In this document: positions 45,292 to 56,358 of the stretch, one piece after another
Position numbering within the stretch: the stretch's first letter is position 1
Layout of the letters: each line of letters opens with the position of its first letter
Assembly: GCA_021521415.1 (NCBI GenBank)
Contig: JAIQDT010000001.1
Location: forward strand, 992,001-1,056,000
Source of the DNA: Bidens hawaiensis
Taxonomy: Eukaryota; Streptophyta; Magnoliopsida; Asterales; Asteraceae
DNA: 64,000 nucleotides
Direction: 5' to 3'
The notes under the pieces: model-generated
Told to the model about the DNA's origin: nothing
The model's database searches: none
The model's input: only the letters and a program-made list of their open reading frames with translations
Position numbers and translations under genes: made by a program

Positions 45292-46968
45292 GAAATGTTA
45301 CAAAACTTTTCGAGAATCTATTTGAATATTGGGCGTGGGACGAATAAAAACATGGACCTCTAAAATGACGTCTCAGCTATGTGATATATAAATTTATAAT
45401 TTTACCAATAGGGTTGTTTTTCAAAAACCCAAAACGAACCAAAACAATAAAATAGTAGTAAACAAGTTGCTAAATGACTTATATAGCCCAAAGCGAACCA
45501 AAACAAATAAAATCATAATAAACAAGTTACTAAAATGACTTATATAAAACATAAATGAAAGGTTTTTTCTATATATGTATGTATAAAAAAGAACACCACC
45601 TTGTGTGAATTAAACCCATGTTTTTAAAAGAACCCACATCTTCTCCTTCACTGCTCAGTTGACGCACGAAACATCCTATCATACCCGATTTGAAAATTTA
45701 GTGACCCGATTTAAGCAAAAATTGAAGGAGTGAACTAATTAAAACAATTTCGAAATTTGATTTTTAGTTTGTAAGATATTCCTGAAAAAGAACACCACCT
45801 GTGGAAATTGAACCCAAGACCTTTAATTTCATAGTCAAGCACTCTTCCAATTCAGCAACTGAGTCATTTGTAGACTTTTGTTTAAAACAAAATCATATAT
45901 AAAACATAAATATAATATATATATATTTTAAATAATTATAGGCATCTCAGAAAAGTACACCTAGTCTGTCATCCTCGTCATCCTCTTTTTGAGCATGGCC
46001 TTCTTTTTACCTGAGCGAGCAACTAATCGGGTGAAAATAAAACCATGAACTTTTGGCTTGATGGAAACCAACAAAAGCGTATGCGGATAAAATATATGTT
46101 GTTTTATATGAAAGCGTATCAAAGAATCTTTGGATACAAATGTTCAACAACACATAATCTTTAGTAAATAACTATCGTATATTATTAAAATGGATTAACA
46201 AAGTTGTGATTTGACAACTTGCAAGTAGATATCGCAAAAAAAATACGCTTTTATTAGAATCTTTAATAAACAAATCCTAAAGATATTTGTTAAAATTTTA
46301 AGAACCGTTAACACAAAGTTGACCTTTTGATTCTATGCAAATTGTAACCATCATTTTTGCCATCATATCTATATAATATGAAACTATCCATAATATTCAA
46401 TTAAGTTGGTTTGTTGATAGAAGCACTAAAGTATATAAAATGGGTAGTGATTCAATACCAATCCCTCAAAACGAAAAATAATATCCCTCCAATCATGGTT
46501 CATATTATTATATTTAAACAAAACTTGCATACTACACATTTAGATGAAGCAATAATTAGAGTACAAAATCACATAGATTCTTGAAGTGATGAAAGGTAAT
46601 AACAGGAAGTATTAAAATTAAACTGCCACACTCCATCTAGAACGAGTTTGACATGACCGATTGAATCAGATACAAGACAACAAGAAAAAAACCATTAAAA
46701 TACTTAATTTGAAATAATAAACTCAGATGCGCCTTTTGCAAGCTCTAACTTATTATGAACGATCTATGTGAGAACTGTTTGCAGATAATTGAAATAAACC
46801 CTAGAAATCGAAAAGATAACTTTATAGATTATTATGTAAAACAGAAACAAACAAACAAACAAGACTTTTAGTTTGTTAAATTCGAAAACCCTTAAATATG
46901 AAACAATTTAACAACAATATTACGATATCAATGGAAGAAGGAGGCTAGTTAAATTCGACGAGGAGACA
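45292..46968. other. Non-coding stretch with two tRNA-like relics
   Basis: No gene. It contains duplicated tRNA-like sequences (45590-45665, 45785-45865). A short minus-strand basic frame near 45975-46020 (KKKAMLKKRMTRMTD) is too short to assign. Confidence 0.35.
45785..45865 (-). other. tRNA-derived relic (with a second decayed copy at 45590-45665)
   Basis: On the minus strand 'agttgctgaattggaagagt' looks like the D-arm/A-box region of a tRNA. It is followed at tRNA-like distance by a B box GGGTTCAATTTCC (45802-45814) and 'cacaggtgg'. The copy at 45590-45665 keeps 'gggttt.aattcacacaaggtggtgttc'. No complete cloverleaf or CCA-proximal stem, so these are relics of a tRNA-derived SINE head or tRNA pseudogenes. 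Confidence 0.45.
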
Positions 46969-47288
46969 TGTGTTAGGATCTGGTACATGCACAAATACAA
47001 ACAATACTGCAAGAGAAAAATAAACGAAGGTGAACACGCGACATTTACCTGGTTCGGTCTAGTCTGACCTACATCCTCGGGCTGTAACCAGGGTATTTTA
47101 TTATTGTTATACCTCACTCTTGACGAATCACAAATACAACAATTACAATATAATAAGAGTGATTAAGGGTTTCTAGCTTAAGGAACAAGAAAACATAAAC
47201 GGGTCCTACAAAAGATATACGGTAGACCCAAAACTTCCCATGTCTTCTATCTGTATTTAACACACTTAATCAGTCTTCAAGTAAACCA

Positions 47289-47290
<2 letters not shown>
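46969..47290. repeat. Possible Copia/TRIM LTR fragment
   Basis: Starts 'tgttaggatctgg' and contains 'catttacctggttcggtc...ctacatcctcggg' (47043-47080), the kind of phrase common in plant Copia and TRIM LTRs. No second copy, PBS or TSD was identified. Confidence 0.3.

Positions 47291-47328
<38 letters not shown>
47291..47328. repeat. (TA)n microsatellite
   Basis: About 38 bp of AT repeat. Confidence 0.95.
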
Positions 47329-47330
<2 letters not shown>

Positions 47331-47748
47331 TGAGATTAGAATAAGAAGTGAAGTGTATCTAAGAACTGTACGAAGTTATCTGATGTGTTAAATTGTTTGA
47401 TGTAATGGTTAAGATTTATGGTAGTGTTTTTTCGGGGTGTGTTTAATTTTTATACTTGTTTTATAACACTCTAGGGGCATAATCGTACAGTGTGTTATAT
47501 TATATATGGAAATATGATCAATATGTAATTATCATGTTTTAATACAAATTAAAAACACAACACCAAGAACCTCACAAGATATATCATAATGTGTTTTAAA
47601 TTAAATAATAATCAAATTTTAAAAACACCACCAAATTTTAATTTAAAATTAGAATACAACACCAAAAACACGAAGAACAAAAACACACCTACAAGTAATC
47701 AAAATTCTTACGTCAGAAACAACATTAATGACTAAAAACACTATATTC
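47329..47748. other. AT-rich stretch before Copia A
   Basis: No gene. 'aaaacac.acacca' words recur between 47545 and 47690. The five bases before the Copia A LTR are TATTC, the predicted target-site duplication. Confidence 0.35.
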
Positions 47749-48694
47749 TGTTGGAATTGATCTGCCCAAGACACATATTAGAGTTGATGTGGCTAGTAAG
47801 TATTGATCCAAGTCGGGTTATATCCAATAACAAGCTAGACAAACACCGAGAATATTTGTTTATGTATGATATGATCATAAGTAAATGAATATTGACACTT
47901 GAGTTATTTGGAAAAGGTTTCTAAATAAAAATGTACTTGTGTAATAAACAAATCATATGGATGATTTATGTTTTATGAGAGAACATTACATGTTGTTAAT
48001 TAAGTTTGTTAAATAACAATATGTGAATAATGGTTACTAAGCATGTCACCCAACATGTAATAAGTTTTGTTATATCTTATAAATATATATATGGATATAT
48101 ATTTATGTTATAAAACAAAATTAATAATATTAATAATGTAAAAGAATCTCTTACACTTGATATTATTTTATTATTAAAGTTGAGGTAGTGGAGACATGCA
48201 ATGGATATCATTGGTGGAGAGAAAGATGTTTTTGAATAAAACCAAGTCTTTCTCTTTCCTTCTTTCATAACACATAATTAATTATACACAAGTAACAAAG
48301 GTTTCTCTCTTCTCTTTTCCTCTTGGATTTTCGGCCAAGGAAGAAAGGCAAGGAAGAAAGGGTTATCAAGTGTTCAAATCCTAGCTAGAAGTGGTGTCTT
48401 GTTGGAGCTTGGGGTATACTAGCTTGAGGAGCTTCCATATTCAAGTTCTTGCCTTTCAATCATCATCCTTTTCACACTTCTTTGGTTACTTGAAAGGTAG
48501 TTTAACATGCATGAACTTATAGTGACATGCATGTGTTTGATAGTGTGTAATTCGTATTTGGATCCGGGTTTGGGTTTTGCATGTATTGAATTGGTTCTAT
48601 ACACTAAAACTAACAAGATTTAAAACTTATATCCGCTGCGTTTTTGGTAAAATAAGGATTTTATCACTTTGATAATCTTGTTAAAAACCCAACA
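47749..48694 (+). repeat. 5' LTR of Copia A
   Basis: 946 bp, TGTTGG...CCAACA: perfect 6-bp inverted termini, followed at once by a PBS-like site. The partner LTR lies beyond the window, so the TSD (predicted TATTC) cannot be checked. The reading direction agrees with gag at 50167 and pol at 63343. Confidence 0.8.
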
Positions 48695-48695
48695 A

Positions 48696-48709
48696 TGGCA
48701 TCAAGAGCC
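48696..48709 (+). other. Primer binding site of Copia A (variant Met type)
   Basis: TGGCATCAAGAGCC begins two bases after the LTR. It is an initiator-Met-type PBS with a C for T and an extra A relative to TGGTATCAGAGCC. Confidence 0.65.
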
Positions 48710-50166
48710 GCTTATACGAATGCATGCTTCATTAGACCCAAAATTTTTCGGTTTTATGGTGGGTTTCACCATTTGGCCGAAAATTTTAGGGGTTTTGGTT
48801 ACCCCATGGTTTTTCAAGGTTATACTTTACATGCATGTGGTAATCTTGAAAAACCAAGTCATTTGGATGATTGTTTAGTTTGTTTGGACAAAACCCGAAA
48901 CTTTCGGTTTGCTTAAGCTTGGCCGAAAGTTTTGAGGCAAAAAGGGGAACCATTTTGGTCTTGTATTATTTCATATTTGGATGTGTAATAGATGTTCATA
49001 ACCTAGCCATGGCCTTGTGTTTGGTTGAATGATTGTGTTGGTTGTTTGTTCATTCGATTTGGTTGTAATATTTATTTGGGTTTGTAATCTATTTATTCAT
49101 TCATATGGCTTGTAATAATAAGTAGATTAGATGTATTTCTTTTACTAGAAAAATGTATTAGGATATATTTTATAATAGAAGATGCATGGATGAAAGCCCA
49201 AATAAAATGATGAAGACCACAACACCGGGAGTAAACACTTGGAGCATATGGATGCGGAATCAAGTGGGAGTTCACCGACACAAGTGCATGTTCTTTTGGG
49301 TCCCTTAGGGGAGACTTTTTGACACACTTGTCTTCGGTCAACAAGTGTGGTCAACATTAGGAGGCTATGGTTATGAAATTGTGGTTGTGTATATTTTATG
49401 CTTGCATGGTTGATTTACTTATTATTTGCAATATGGTTTGCTTAACAACTTAAAATCAACTAGCATAAAATTGGTTCCTTAGAAATCGTTAGGTAATAAA
49501 AATTGGTTTTATTAATAGCTAATGATTTCATAATAAAATGGGTTTTATTAAAAGGAATTTTGAAAATGGGTTTTTCAACTAAGTACCATACATTTGAATG
49601 CATGCAAATGAAAGGTACAATAAATAGTTTTCCAATCAAGAATTTAGAAAACTAAAATCCCTTTTAAAAACAAGTTAAACACCATCCTTTTATACGACAC
49701 TTAGTCACTTGTAGACTTGATAGTGGGTTAGGATCACCTAAGCACTTTTAAGAAAACTTGTGATCTTAAGGTGATTTTACAAGTACTTTTGGCATTAGGA
49801 TCACCTAACCACTTGTATGAGTAAACTCACACGTGTGTATAAGTAGGACGACTTGATTTGAAACCATGACTATAGGATCACCTTAACATGGCGTTCAAAG
49901 GTGTTAATGGGATTTAACATACCAACTAAACATATGATGTTTAACCGATCCCATAAAACTAGAAGTTGCAAAGGGTTGCAATTGTCAAACGTTGACTACC
50001 TTGTTAATTCGAATAGTAGGATAAAGGTCACCTAACTAATATTTGAATGAAACGTTGGGTCCTAGATTTTAATCAATAATTGTCTTGGAGACATTAAAGG
50101 GTATTAAAGATTAAAATATTATTAATATCGAAAATACTAATTTGAACTTTGTTAAAATTCTTTTAG
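48710..50166 (+). other. Untranslated leader of Copia A
   Basis: About 1.5 kb between PBS and gag, with no protein-like frame. 'ggccgaaa.tttt' recurs near 48775 and 48920, and 'ggatcaccta' at 49731, 49799 and 49875. A 'cttttag' acceptor-like site directly precedes the gag ATG. Confidence 0.6.
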
Positions 50167-51082
50167 ATGGCCGCAAACAACGCACCGAACGCAATTATCC
50201 CACACGTGCATAATCTATCACTAAGATCCATTATGGATAAGGATCGTCTAAACTTTAACAACTTCATGGATTGGTATCGAAACTTGAGAATTGTTCTCAA
50301 GCAAGAAAAGAAGTCTTATATTTTAGACGATCCTATTCCCGATGAACCCGATGTCAACAACTTGGATGCCTATGCGGATTGGCTGAAATACAACGAGGAT
50401 TCGGTGCAAGTTTCTTGCCTCATGTTGGGAACAATGATTCTCGAGATCCAAAAGGATTTCGAGAATCATGGGGCGTATGACATGATTACCCAGCTTAAGG
50501 AAATGTTCCTTACTCAAGCTCGGGTTGAGCGATTCGAAACGGTTCGAGCGCTTCATGCGTGTCATATGGAAGAAACCCAATCTGTTTCATCTTATGTACT
50601 TAAGATGAAGAGCCACATTGATCGGCTTGAACGGCTTAACTGTCCCGTCTCAAAAGAGTTAGCCACGGATTTGATCCTAAATGGCTTAACTAAAAGGTTT
50701 GAGACATTCGTCATGAACTACAACATGAACGGATGGGACAAAATCATTGGTGAGCTTCACGCAATGCTTAAGACAGCCGAAGCCGGCATGGGTAAAAAGG
50801 TTTTACCCGTTCTTGCGATCAATGAGGGTGGCTCAAAGAAAAGGCATCACCCGGAACCAAAGGCAAGGGTTGCCGTTGGCAAGGGGCAAGTCAAGAAAGG
50901 GTTCAAGGGAAAGGCAAAGGCGGAACCAAAACCAAAGAAGCTAAAGGTTAGCGCTGAGGATCCGTGCTTTGGTTGTGGTGAGATAAGTCATTGGATGAGA
51001 AACTGTCCGACCTATCTCAAGGAGTTGAAAGCTAAGAGGGATGCGGGGCAAACCTCAGGTACAACTTTCATGATTCACATTG
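50167..51082 (+). CDS. Copia A Gag (5' part of gag-pol, interrupted by Copia B)
   Basis: Starts MAANNAPNAIIPHVHN. The capsid-type domain includes LNFNNFMDWYRNLRIVLKQE, YADWLKYNEDSVQVSCLML, DMITQLKEMFLTQARVERFE and LILNGLTKRFETFVMNYNM. A lysine-rich stretch follows, then one zinc knuckle CFGCGEISHWMRNC. No stops. The frame runs into Copia B at 51083 and, skipping Copia B and one TSD copy, continues in phase at 63343, so gag and pol formed a single frame before the insertion. The apparent C terminus after 51082 (LVHDVSSS...) is Copia B LTR sequence. Clade uncertain (Angela/TAR-like?). Confidence 0.9.
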
Positions 51083-51156
51083 TGTTGGTGCATGATGTCA
51101 GTAGTTCAGTGTCTAGTGTCTGTAATCGCGTTTGTAATGTTTTATGTTTTGTATAA

Positions 51157-51247
51157 GCGAAGTTGCTAACAAGTTCGCTGATATGGGCGAACTTGTTAGA
51201 CAAGCGAAGTTAGTGACAACTTCGCCTGAACATGCCAGGCGAAGTTG
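51157..51247. repeat. GCGAAGTT hairpin modules in the LTR
   Basis: 'aagcgaagttgctaacaagttcgc', 'gggcgaacttgttagacaagcg', 'gcgaagttagtgacaacttcgc' and 'ggcgaagttgtcg' follow each other just upstream of the TATA box, and can pair with one another. The same is found at 62995-63085 in the 3' LTR. Confidence 0.85.
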
Positions 51248-51254
51248 TCGTGAT

Positions 51255-51262
51255 TATATAAG
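51255..51262 (+). promoter_or_regulatory. TATA box of Copia B
   Basis: TATATAAG immediately after the hairpin modules. Its 3'-LTR copy is at 63093-63100. Confidence 0.65.
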
Positions 51263-51501
51263 CCATCTGTTACGGCTTATTAGTTAATAATTATTCATTC
51301 AGTTTTACAGAGAGTATTCGAGAGTGAGAGTCTGTAATCAAGTGATCTTCGTATCACGTGTTTAAGGTTGGTATACAACGTGTTTGATTATCGTATCGTG
51401 TGTTAACCGTATTGTTTTCTATACTCGTAACGTCTTACGTAGGGATTCTGCACCTGCGTAGTACGCGATATCTCGTGTAGATCCGGCTGGGAACCTACAA
51501 T

Positions 51502-51513
51502 TGGTATCAGAGC
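51502..51513 (+). other. Primer binding site of Copia B
   Basis: TGGTATCAGAGC, two bases after the LTR end. Initiator-Met type. Confidence 0.95.
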
Positions 51514-51687
51514 TTTTGCTTGATTGTGTGGTTCGGGATTATCACGCGGGTATAGAAATCGTTCCGTTCGACTATTCGCGGGACGAGTTTTCTGAGTTTT
51601 TGTGTCATACTCATCTCCTACAAGCTTAAACAACCCATAACACATTCACAAACCTCGAAAAACCCAGAAATCTAATCTGTAGAAACT

Positions 51688-51908
51688 TCGTGTTCATCAG
51701 GCGAAGTTGCCGTCACTGTTACTAGGGTTTCGGCGAAGATATAAGGTTAAGCGAAGTTATCCACAACTTCGCCTACCTCTTCAAGTTCGCTTACGTTAAG
51801 CGAAGTTACCCACAACTTCGCCAATCCGGCGAATTTAAGAAAGTGAGCGACGTTACAAATTCACGCGAAGTTAAGCTTTAAGCGAAGTTATCCACAACTT
51901 CGCCTACA
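51688..51908. repeat. GCGAAGTT hairpin modules in the leader
   Basis: At least three complete units of the form 'aagcgaagttatccacaact' + 'tcgcc' (about 51748, 51799, 51879), plus half units, just before gag. They would form hairpins in the genomic RNA. Confidence 0.85.
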
Positions 51909-51963
51909 GAGCTGTTTGAAAATAAAATTTTTGATTTTCGGATTTCTCTGAGTTTTGAGAAAG

Positions 51964-53055
51964 ATGTCTTCGATAAACATTACTGAACTCGTAAAAATGG
52001 AAGTAGAAGCAGGTTCGGCTACAAAGGCACCCAGGATGCTTAAGAAAACGGATTATGTAGCGTGGAAAGATCGTTTTGAACAATATGTCAAGTATCAAGA
52101 TGCCAAGATGTGGGTGTGTATACAAGATGGTTACATTCCACCTACTACTGAGTATGAAGGTCGTGATCAGATCAAGAAGTACAAAGAGATGGAAGATGAA
52201 GAGAAGAAAATGTATGAAGCCGAAAGCAAAGCTCATGCAGCAATTACAATGGCTCTTCCACAAGAGATTTTGCACACTTTCAGAAAGTACAAGACTGCTA
52301 GAGAACTTTGGGAAGCTCTTGAAAACCGTTTTGAAGGCAATGTGGGAATTCGTGCTTCGAAGATTAAACTTCTAAAAACCCAATTCTCGGTCTTCAAATA
52401 TCTGAAAAACGAATCACTTGATGATATCATCACCAGATATTATCATCTGATGACTGAACTCAGCAACTATTCAATTTCATACAAAGAAGATGAGATTGTT
52501 GAGAAGCTTCTTGATGCTCTCCCACCAAAATGGGAGATGTATACAGTGTTGATGAGAGAAGATAAAGACTTTGCTGACTATGACCTTGAGACAGCAGTTA
52601 ACAAGCTAAGAACGTTTGAACTGAACATGGTACGAAAGAAGACACCTACCGATCAGGTTCAAGATCCGGTTATGTATGGGGCAAAGGTTAACTCAGGATC
52701 AAGTTCGAAAACGGAATCATCTGCTTATTACTCTAAGGGAGAGTCAGGCGCGAGCTCAACACATGAGGGACATGTATCTCTCAACATGAACGGTGATGTG
52801 TGCTATGTAGCTGGAGGGTCAAATGCTTCTCAACCTCAAGCGACCAAGAGTAGTTATTCCCCAAGTGTTTCAAACAACAACTACTCGAAGATGCCCATGA
52901 GTGTCAAATCTGCTGAACAGCAGTTTGCTCTCTATGCATCTTTTATTGCTTCGTATGAGAACTACATTCAGGGTAAGATCGTTGATCCTGCAGTTTTGGA
53001 TGAAGACTATGACCAGATCGATGCTGATGATCTGGAGGAGATGGATCTGCAGTGA
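51964..53055 (+). pseudogene. Copia B Gag, N-terminal part
   Basis: ATG at 51964 (MSSINITELVKMEVEAGS). Gag domain of the UBN2/retrotran_gag type: RMLKKTDYVAWKDRFEQYVK, AAITMALPQEILHTFRKYKT, ARELWEALENRFEGN, YYHLMTELSNYSISYKEDE, VEKLLDALPPKWEMY. It stops at TGA 53053-53055 inside MDLQ/QMAM, where a Trp codon is usual. The same frame stays open afterwards, so this is a nonsense change and not a natural end. Confidence 0.9.
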
Positions 53056-54567
53056 CAGATGGCTATGATTGTCAGAAGGGTAAAGAGGTTCATGAAGAAG
53101 ACTGGCAGGAAGTTTGTCGGTGAGAGGCCAGGGTTTGATAAGACGAAGGTTCGCTGCTACAACTGTCAGCAGAATGGCCACTTTGCAAAAGAATGCAAGA
53201 ATGAACGTGTAGAACGCAGTCAGAACAGATCTACACAGCAAAGTGGTAGTGGTAATGACTATAGAGCCATGATTTCCAGACAGAACGAAGAGAACAACTG
53301 GAATCTGCATGTTGAAGAAGTATTTGAACAGGCTAACTTGGCAAACATCGAAAATGCAGATAGTGAGAAGGGAACTGGCGAAAATGAAGCCTACATGGCA
53401 GATGTAGCAGACCAGCTCTCCGAGGTAAGTACCGAACTCCCTTGTACTAAGTGTGAACATCTGTCTGAACAACTGACAACTCTAACTGATCAGTTTGTTA
53501 GTTTGGATGCGCAATATAAAACTTTAAAAGAAGATCATCATTTCACTAAAGCTAGAGAAAATAGTTACAAAGTAAGAATTAAAGCTAGTGAAACAGATAT
53601 TAAAAGTCTTAAAGCAAAGCTTGCTGAAAAAATTAAAATGATTGATCTTAGCTATGAGGTTCTAGAAGAAAAAACCAAACTAATAGCTGAAAGAGAAAAA
53701 CAGATAGCTGATCACCAGGTAAAAGTGGTGGAACTTAACAGGAAACTAGAGCAATTCAGAAATTCCTCCGCTATACTTGATCACCTCGTTAGTGATCAAG
53801 GTTCCCCAAAAAGGGGAGGAATTGGTTATCATGAAGTTCCACCACCTTTCAATCATAATTACACTTATAACCCTAGTAATCAGAAATCTGTCGATGTTGA
53901 CTATGGTCAGACAGTTCCAGTTCCAGTTACTACTAAAGAACAAGAAGTTAGTAAGCCTGTGGCAAGTGTTAAGATTTCTGCTCCGAGTCCTGTCTCATCT
54001 AACTCGGACAAATCCTCTGAGTCGAGTGAGACAAATCAAGAGGAAGTGTTACCAAAGAGTGGAGAGAAAAAGAAAACATCTGAAAAGAAGTCTCCACTAA
54101 ACCCGTATGTCCCACCATATGTGAGACAAACGGGCAGTAATACAGCCTCAACATCTAAGACAACTTTTGATAAGAAAGTTGAAAACAGGTGTTGTTTTAG
54201 ATGTAATCAACAAGGATATCTTGTTGCTGATTGCCCTCTGAAGCAAAAATTCAGAGGTGTGAGGCCTTTAAAATCTGAGAAAAAAGCTAACAGTAATCAA
54301 TTTAATGATAAAACTGAAAACCCATCGAATTTCAGAAAATGGACTAATCCAGGTTTTCAAAGAAATAGATCTCAGTTTTTCACTGGTAACACCCAAACCA
54401 TAACTAATAATTCATTTAATTCAAGACGGTTTGGATGGCCTCATAGACAATCCACAAGAAGGTATCCTGTTAGGACTCACAGAAATGATTATGATACTAA
54501 CTTTGGACAGCCAAGGTACGGGATGTATCGACCCAAGACCAAGAGGTCTTGGGTCCCAAGATTCTAA
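53056..54567 (+). pseudogene. Copia B Gag, C-terminal part: zinc knuckles and coiled coil
   Basis: In phase with the previous piece. It begins QMAMIVRRVKRFMKKTGRK, then a good knuckle CYNCQQNGHFAKEC, a long coiled coil (about residues 125-235; e.g. ASETDIKSLKAKLAEKIKM), a serine/lysine-rich linker, then a second knuckle CFRCNQQGYLVADC in which the zinc-binding His is Tyr. The basic tail ends SWVPRF with tandem stops TAATAA (54565-54570). Roles: RNA packaging and particle assembly. The stops may be the natural gag end in Sirevirus-type elements. Confidence 0.85.
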
Positions 54568-54570
54568 TAA

Positions 54571-56067
54571 TCTGCTTTAATCGTGCAGGAACAGTTGAAC
54601 AGGGCTGCCAACAATCAATGGGTTGTGGATAGCGGCTGTTCCCGGCACATGACGGGTAACAAGAAATTGTTACAAGACTGGAAACCTGTTCAAGGTGGTA
54701 GAGTGAGTTTCGCAGGAGAGAGCGGTGGAAAGATCACAGGAATTGGGACTGTGACTAACGGGAAGATGACGCTAGAGAAAGTTAACTTTGTTGAAGAACT
54801 GAAGCACAATCTGCTGAGTGTTTCGCAGATCTGTGACAAGGATTATACCGTGCATTTCACGAAGAATGAGGCGATAGTGTTGTATCCTGGTTTTAAGATA
54901 CCAGAGGACTGGATTGTTATGAAGGCTCCAAGAGTGAAGAATACGTATATCATGGATATGAGGTCTACTGAAATGGCCACTGAAGAATCGTGTCTTTTGT
55001 CGAAAGCGACTGAATCAGAGTCCGAATTATGGCATAGGAGAATGGGGCACATTCATCTTCGTAAGATGAACTACCTTGTCAAAAATGGGCTTGTGTTGGG
55101 GGTTCCCTTGAAGAATTTCAACTTCGAAGACAAATGCTTATCATGCAAGAAGGGAAAGCAACACAAGAAATCCCATCTCACCAAGAAGGTCAATTCAATT
55201 GTCAGTACCCTAGAATTACTTCATATGGATCTCTTCGGTCCCGTGAATGTAAAAAGTCTAGGGGGAACATCGTACTGCTTGGTGATTACTGATGATTTTT
55301 CTCGATACTCGTGGGTATATTTCCTGAAGTCGAAGGATGAAACTGTTCAGATGGTAATAAATTTGATTACCAAAGTTGAGAACATTATGGGAAAAAGAGT
55401 TAAATACATCAGGAGTGACAATAGGACTGAGTTCAAGAACTATCAGATGGAGATCTTCTGCCTACAGAAGGGGATTGAACACCAATACAGCGCACCGTAT
55501 ACTCCGCAACAAAATGGAGTGGCTGAGAGGAAGAACAGGACTTTGATTGAAGGAGCCAGGACCATGCTGGCTGATTCGAAACTTCCCGTGGTGTTCTGGG
55601 CTGAAGCTGTTGCAACAGCCTGTTATATCCTTAATAGAGTGTTAACTGTTAAAAGATTAAATAAAACCTGTTATGAACTAATGCATGGGAGAAAGCCCAA
55701 CTTGAGTGGTCTTGAACCATTCGGGTCCCCATGTTCGATATTAAAGACCAATTCTAAATTTGGTGAAGTAGCCGACGAAGGAATCTTAGTCGGATACGTT
55801 GTTGGGACTCCCAACAGACGGGTCTTTAATACATCGAACCGCAAGGTTGAGGTGGTGTGTAACACTGATATCACAAGTTACAAATCACCAAAACCAAGCT
55901 CGGGACCCGCTGGGGTTTTTGACTATGATAGACTTTTTAAATCTTTTAACATGCCTTATTTGGATTTTGCAGAAGATGAGGAACGAATTGCTACGAAGAT
56001 GATATGCGATGAGGAAGACACTTTGGTGCAAAGACCACAGTATGATGAATGTCAGCCTTCCTCGTAA
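54571..56067 (+). pseudogene. Copia B protease and integrase
   Basis: Same frame as gag, after TAATAA, with no nearby ATG (first usable codons around 54583 are GTG/CAG). Protease: NNQWVVDSGCSRHMTGNKK (DSG active site). Pre-integrase zinc region: ELWHRRMGHIHLRKMNYL ... CLSCKKGKQH (HHCC). Integrase core: D in LLHMDLFGPVN, D in YIRSDNRTEFKN, E in YTPQQNGVAERKNRTLIEGA, so DDE is kept; the usual Gly after DN is Arg. It ends at TAA 56065-56067, in frame with the next segment. Confidence 0.92.
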
Positions 56068-56358
56068 AATGCTGTCAATACCCCTGCTACCTCTACTGAA
56101 GAGGAATTCATCAATCCGTTTCACTCTCAACATCAATCAACCATGGATGAGCTATCTTCGAACTTGGAAGATAATCTAAATGTCAGTTCGGTTCCGACTA
56201 CGAGAATTCACAAAGATCATCCTTTGGAGAATGTGATAGGTGATCCGTCCGCCGGTGTACAAACAAGACAAAGCTTGAATGAGCACACCTGTGTTTACAC
56301 AAGCATTAAAGAATCAGGCATAATCAACGAGTGCTTGTACACCTGCTTTATCAGCTAG
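56068..56358 (+). pseudogene. Copia B integrase-RT linker
   Basis: In-frame continuation (NTPATSTEEEFINPFHSQ ... TTRIHKDHPLENVIGDPSAG ... CLYTCFIS) to TAG 56356-56358. The HPxENVIGD phrase is typical of Copia just before RT. Between two nonsense codons; no independent function. Confidence 0.85.

Larger units (their letters stand above)
51083..51499 (+). repeat. Copia B 5' LTR
   Basis: TGTTGG...CCTACA, 417 bp. It holds three to four GCGAAGTT/AACTTCGC hairpin arms (51157-51247), then a TATA box and a presumed transcript start. Confidence 0.97.

Noticed and set aside
45975..46020. Basic minus-strand mini-frame ending KKRMTRMTD
   Set aside because: Only about 20 codons and no flanking exon signal strong enough to support a gene.
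48669..48916. Two overlapping open frames just after the Copia A LTR
   Set aside because: They span the PBS and leader of Copia A; composition reflects a repeated 'ggccgaaa' phrase. Not coding.
51083..51156. Apparent C-terminal end of Copia A Gag (also seen as a frame end near 62994)
   Set aside because: These codons are Copia B LTR sequence read through from gag; the real continuation is at 63343.
52870..53472. 200-codon minus-strand open frame
   Set aside because: Antisense to Copia B gag, where the sense frame has clear gag and zinc-knuckle motifs.
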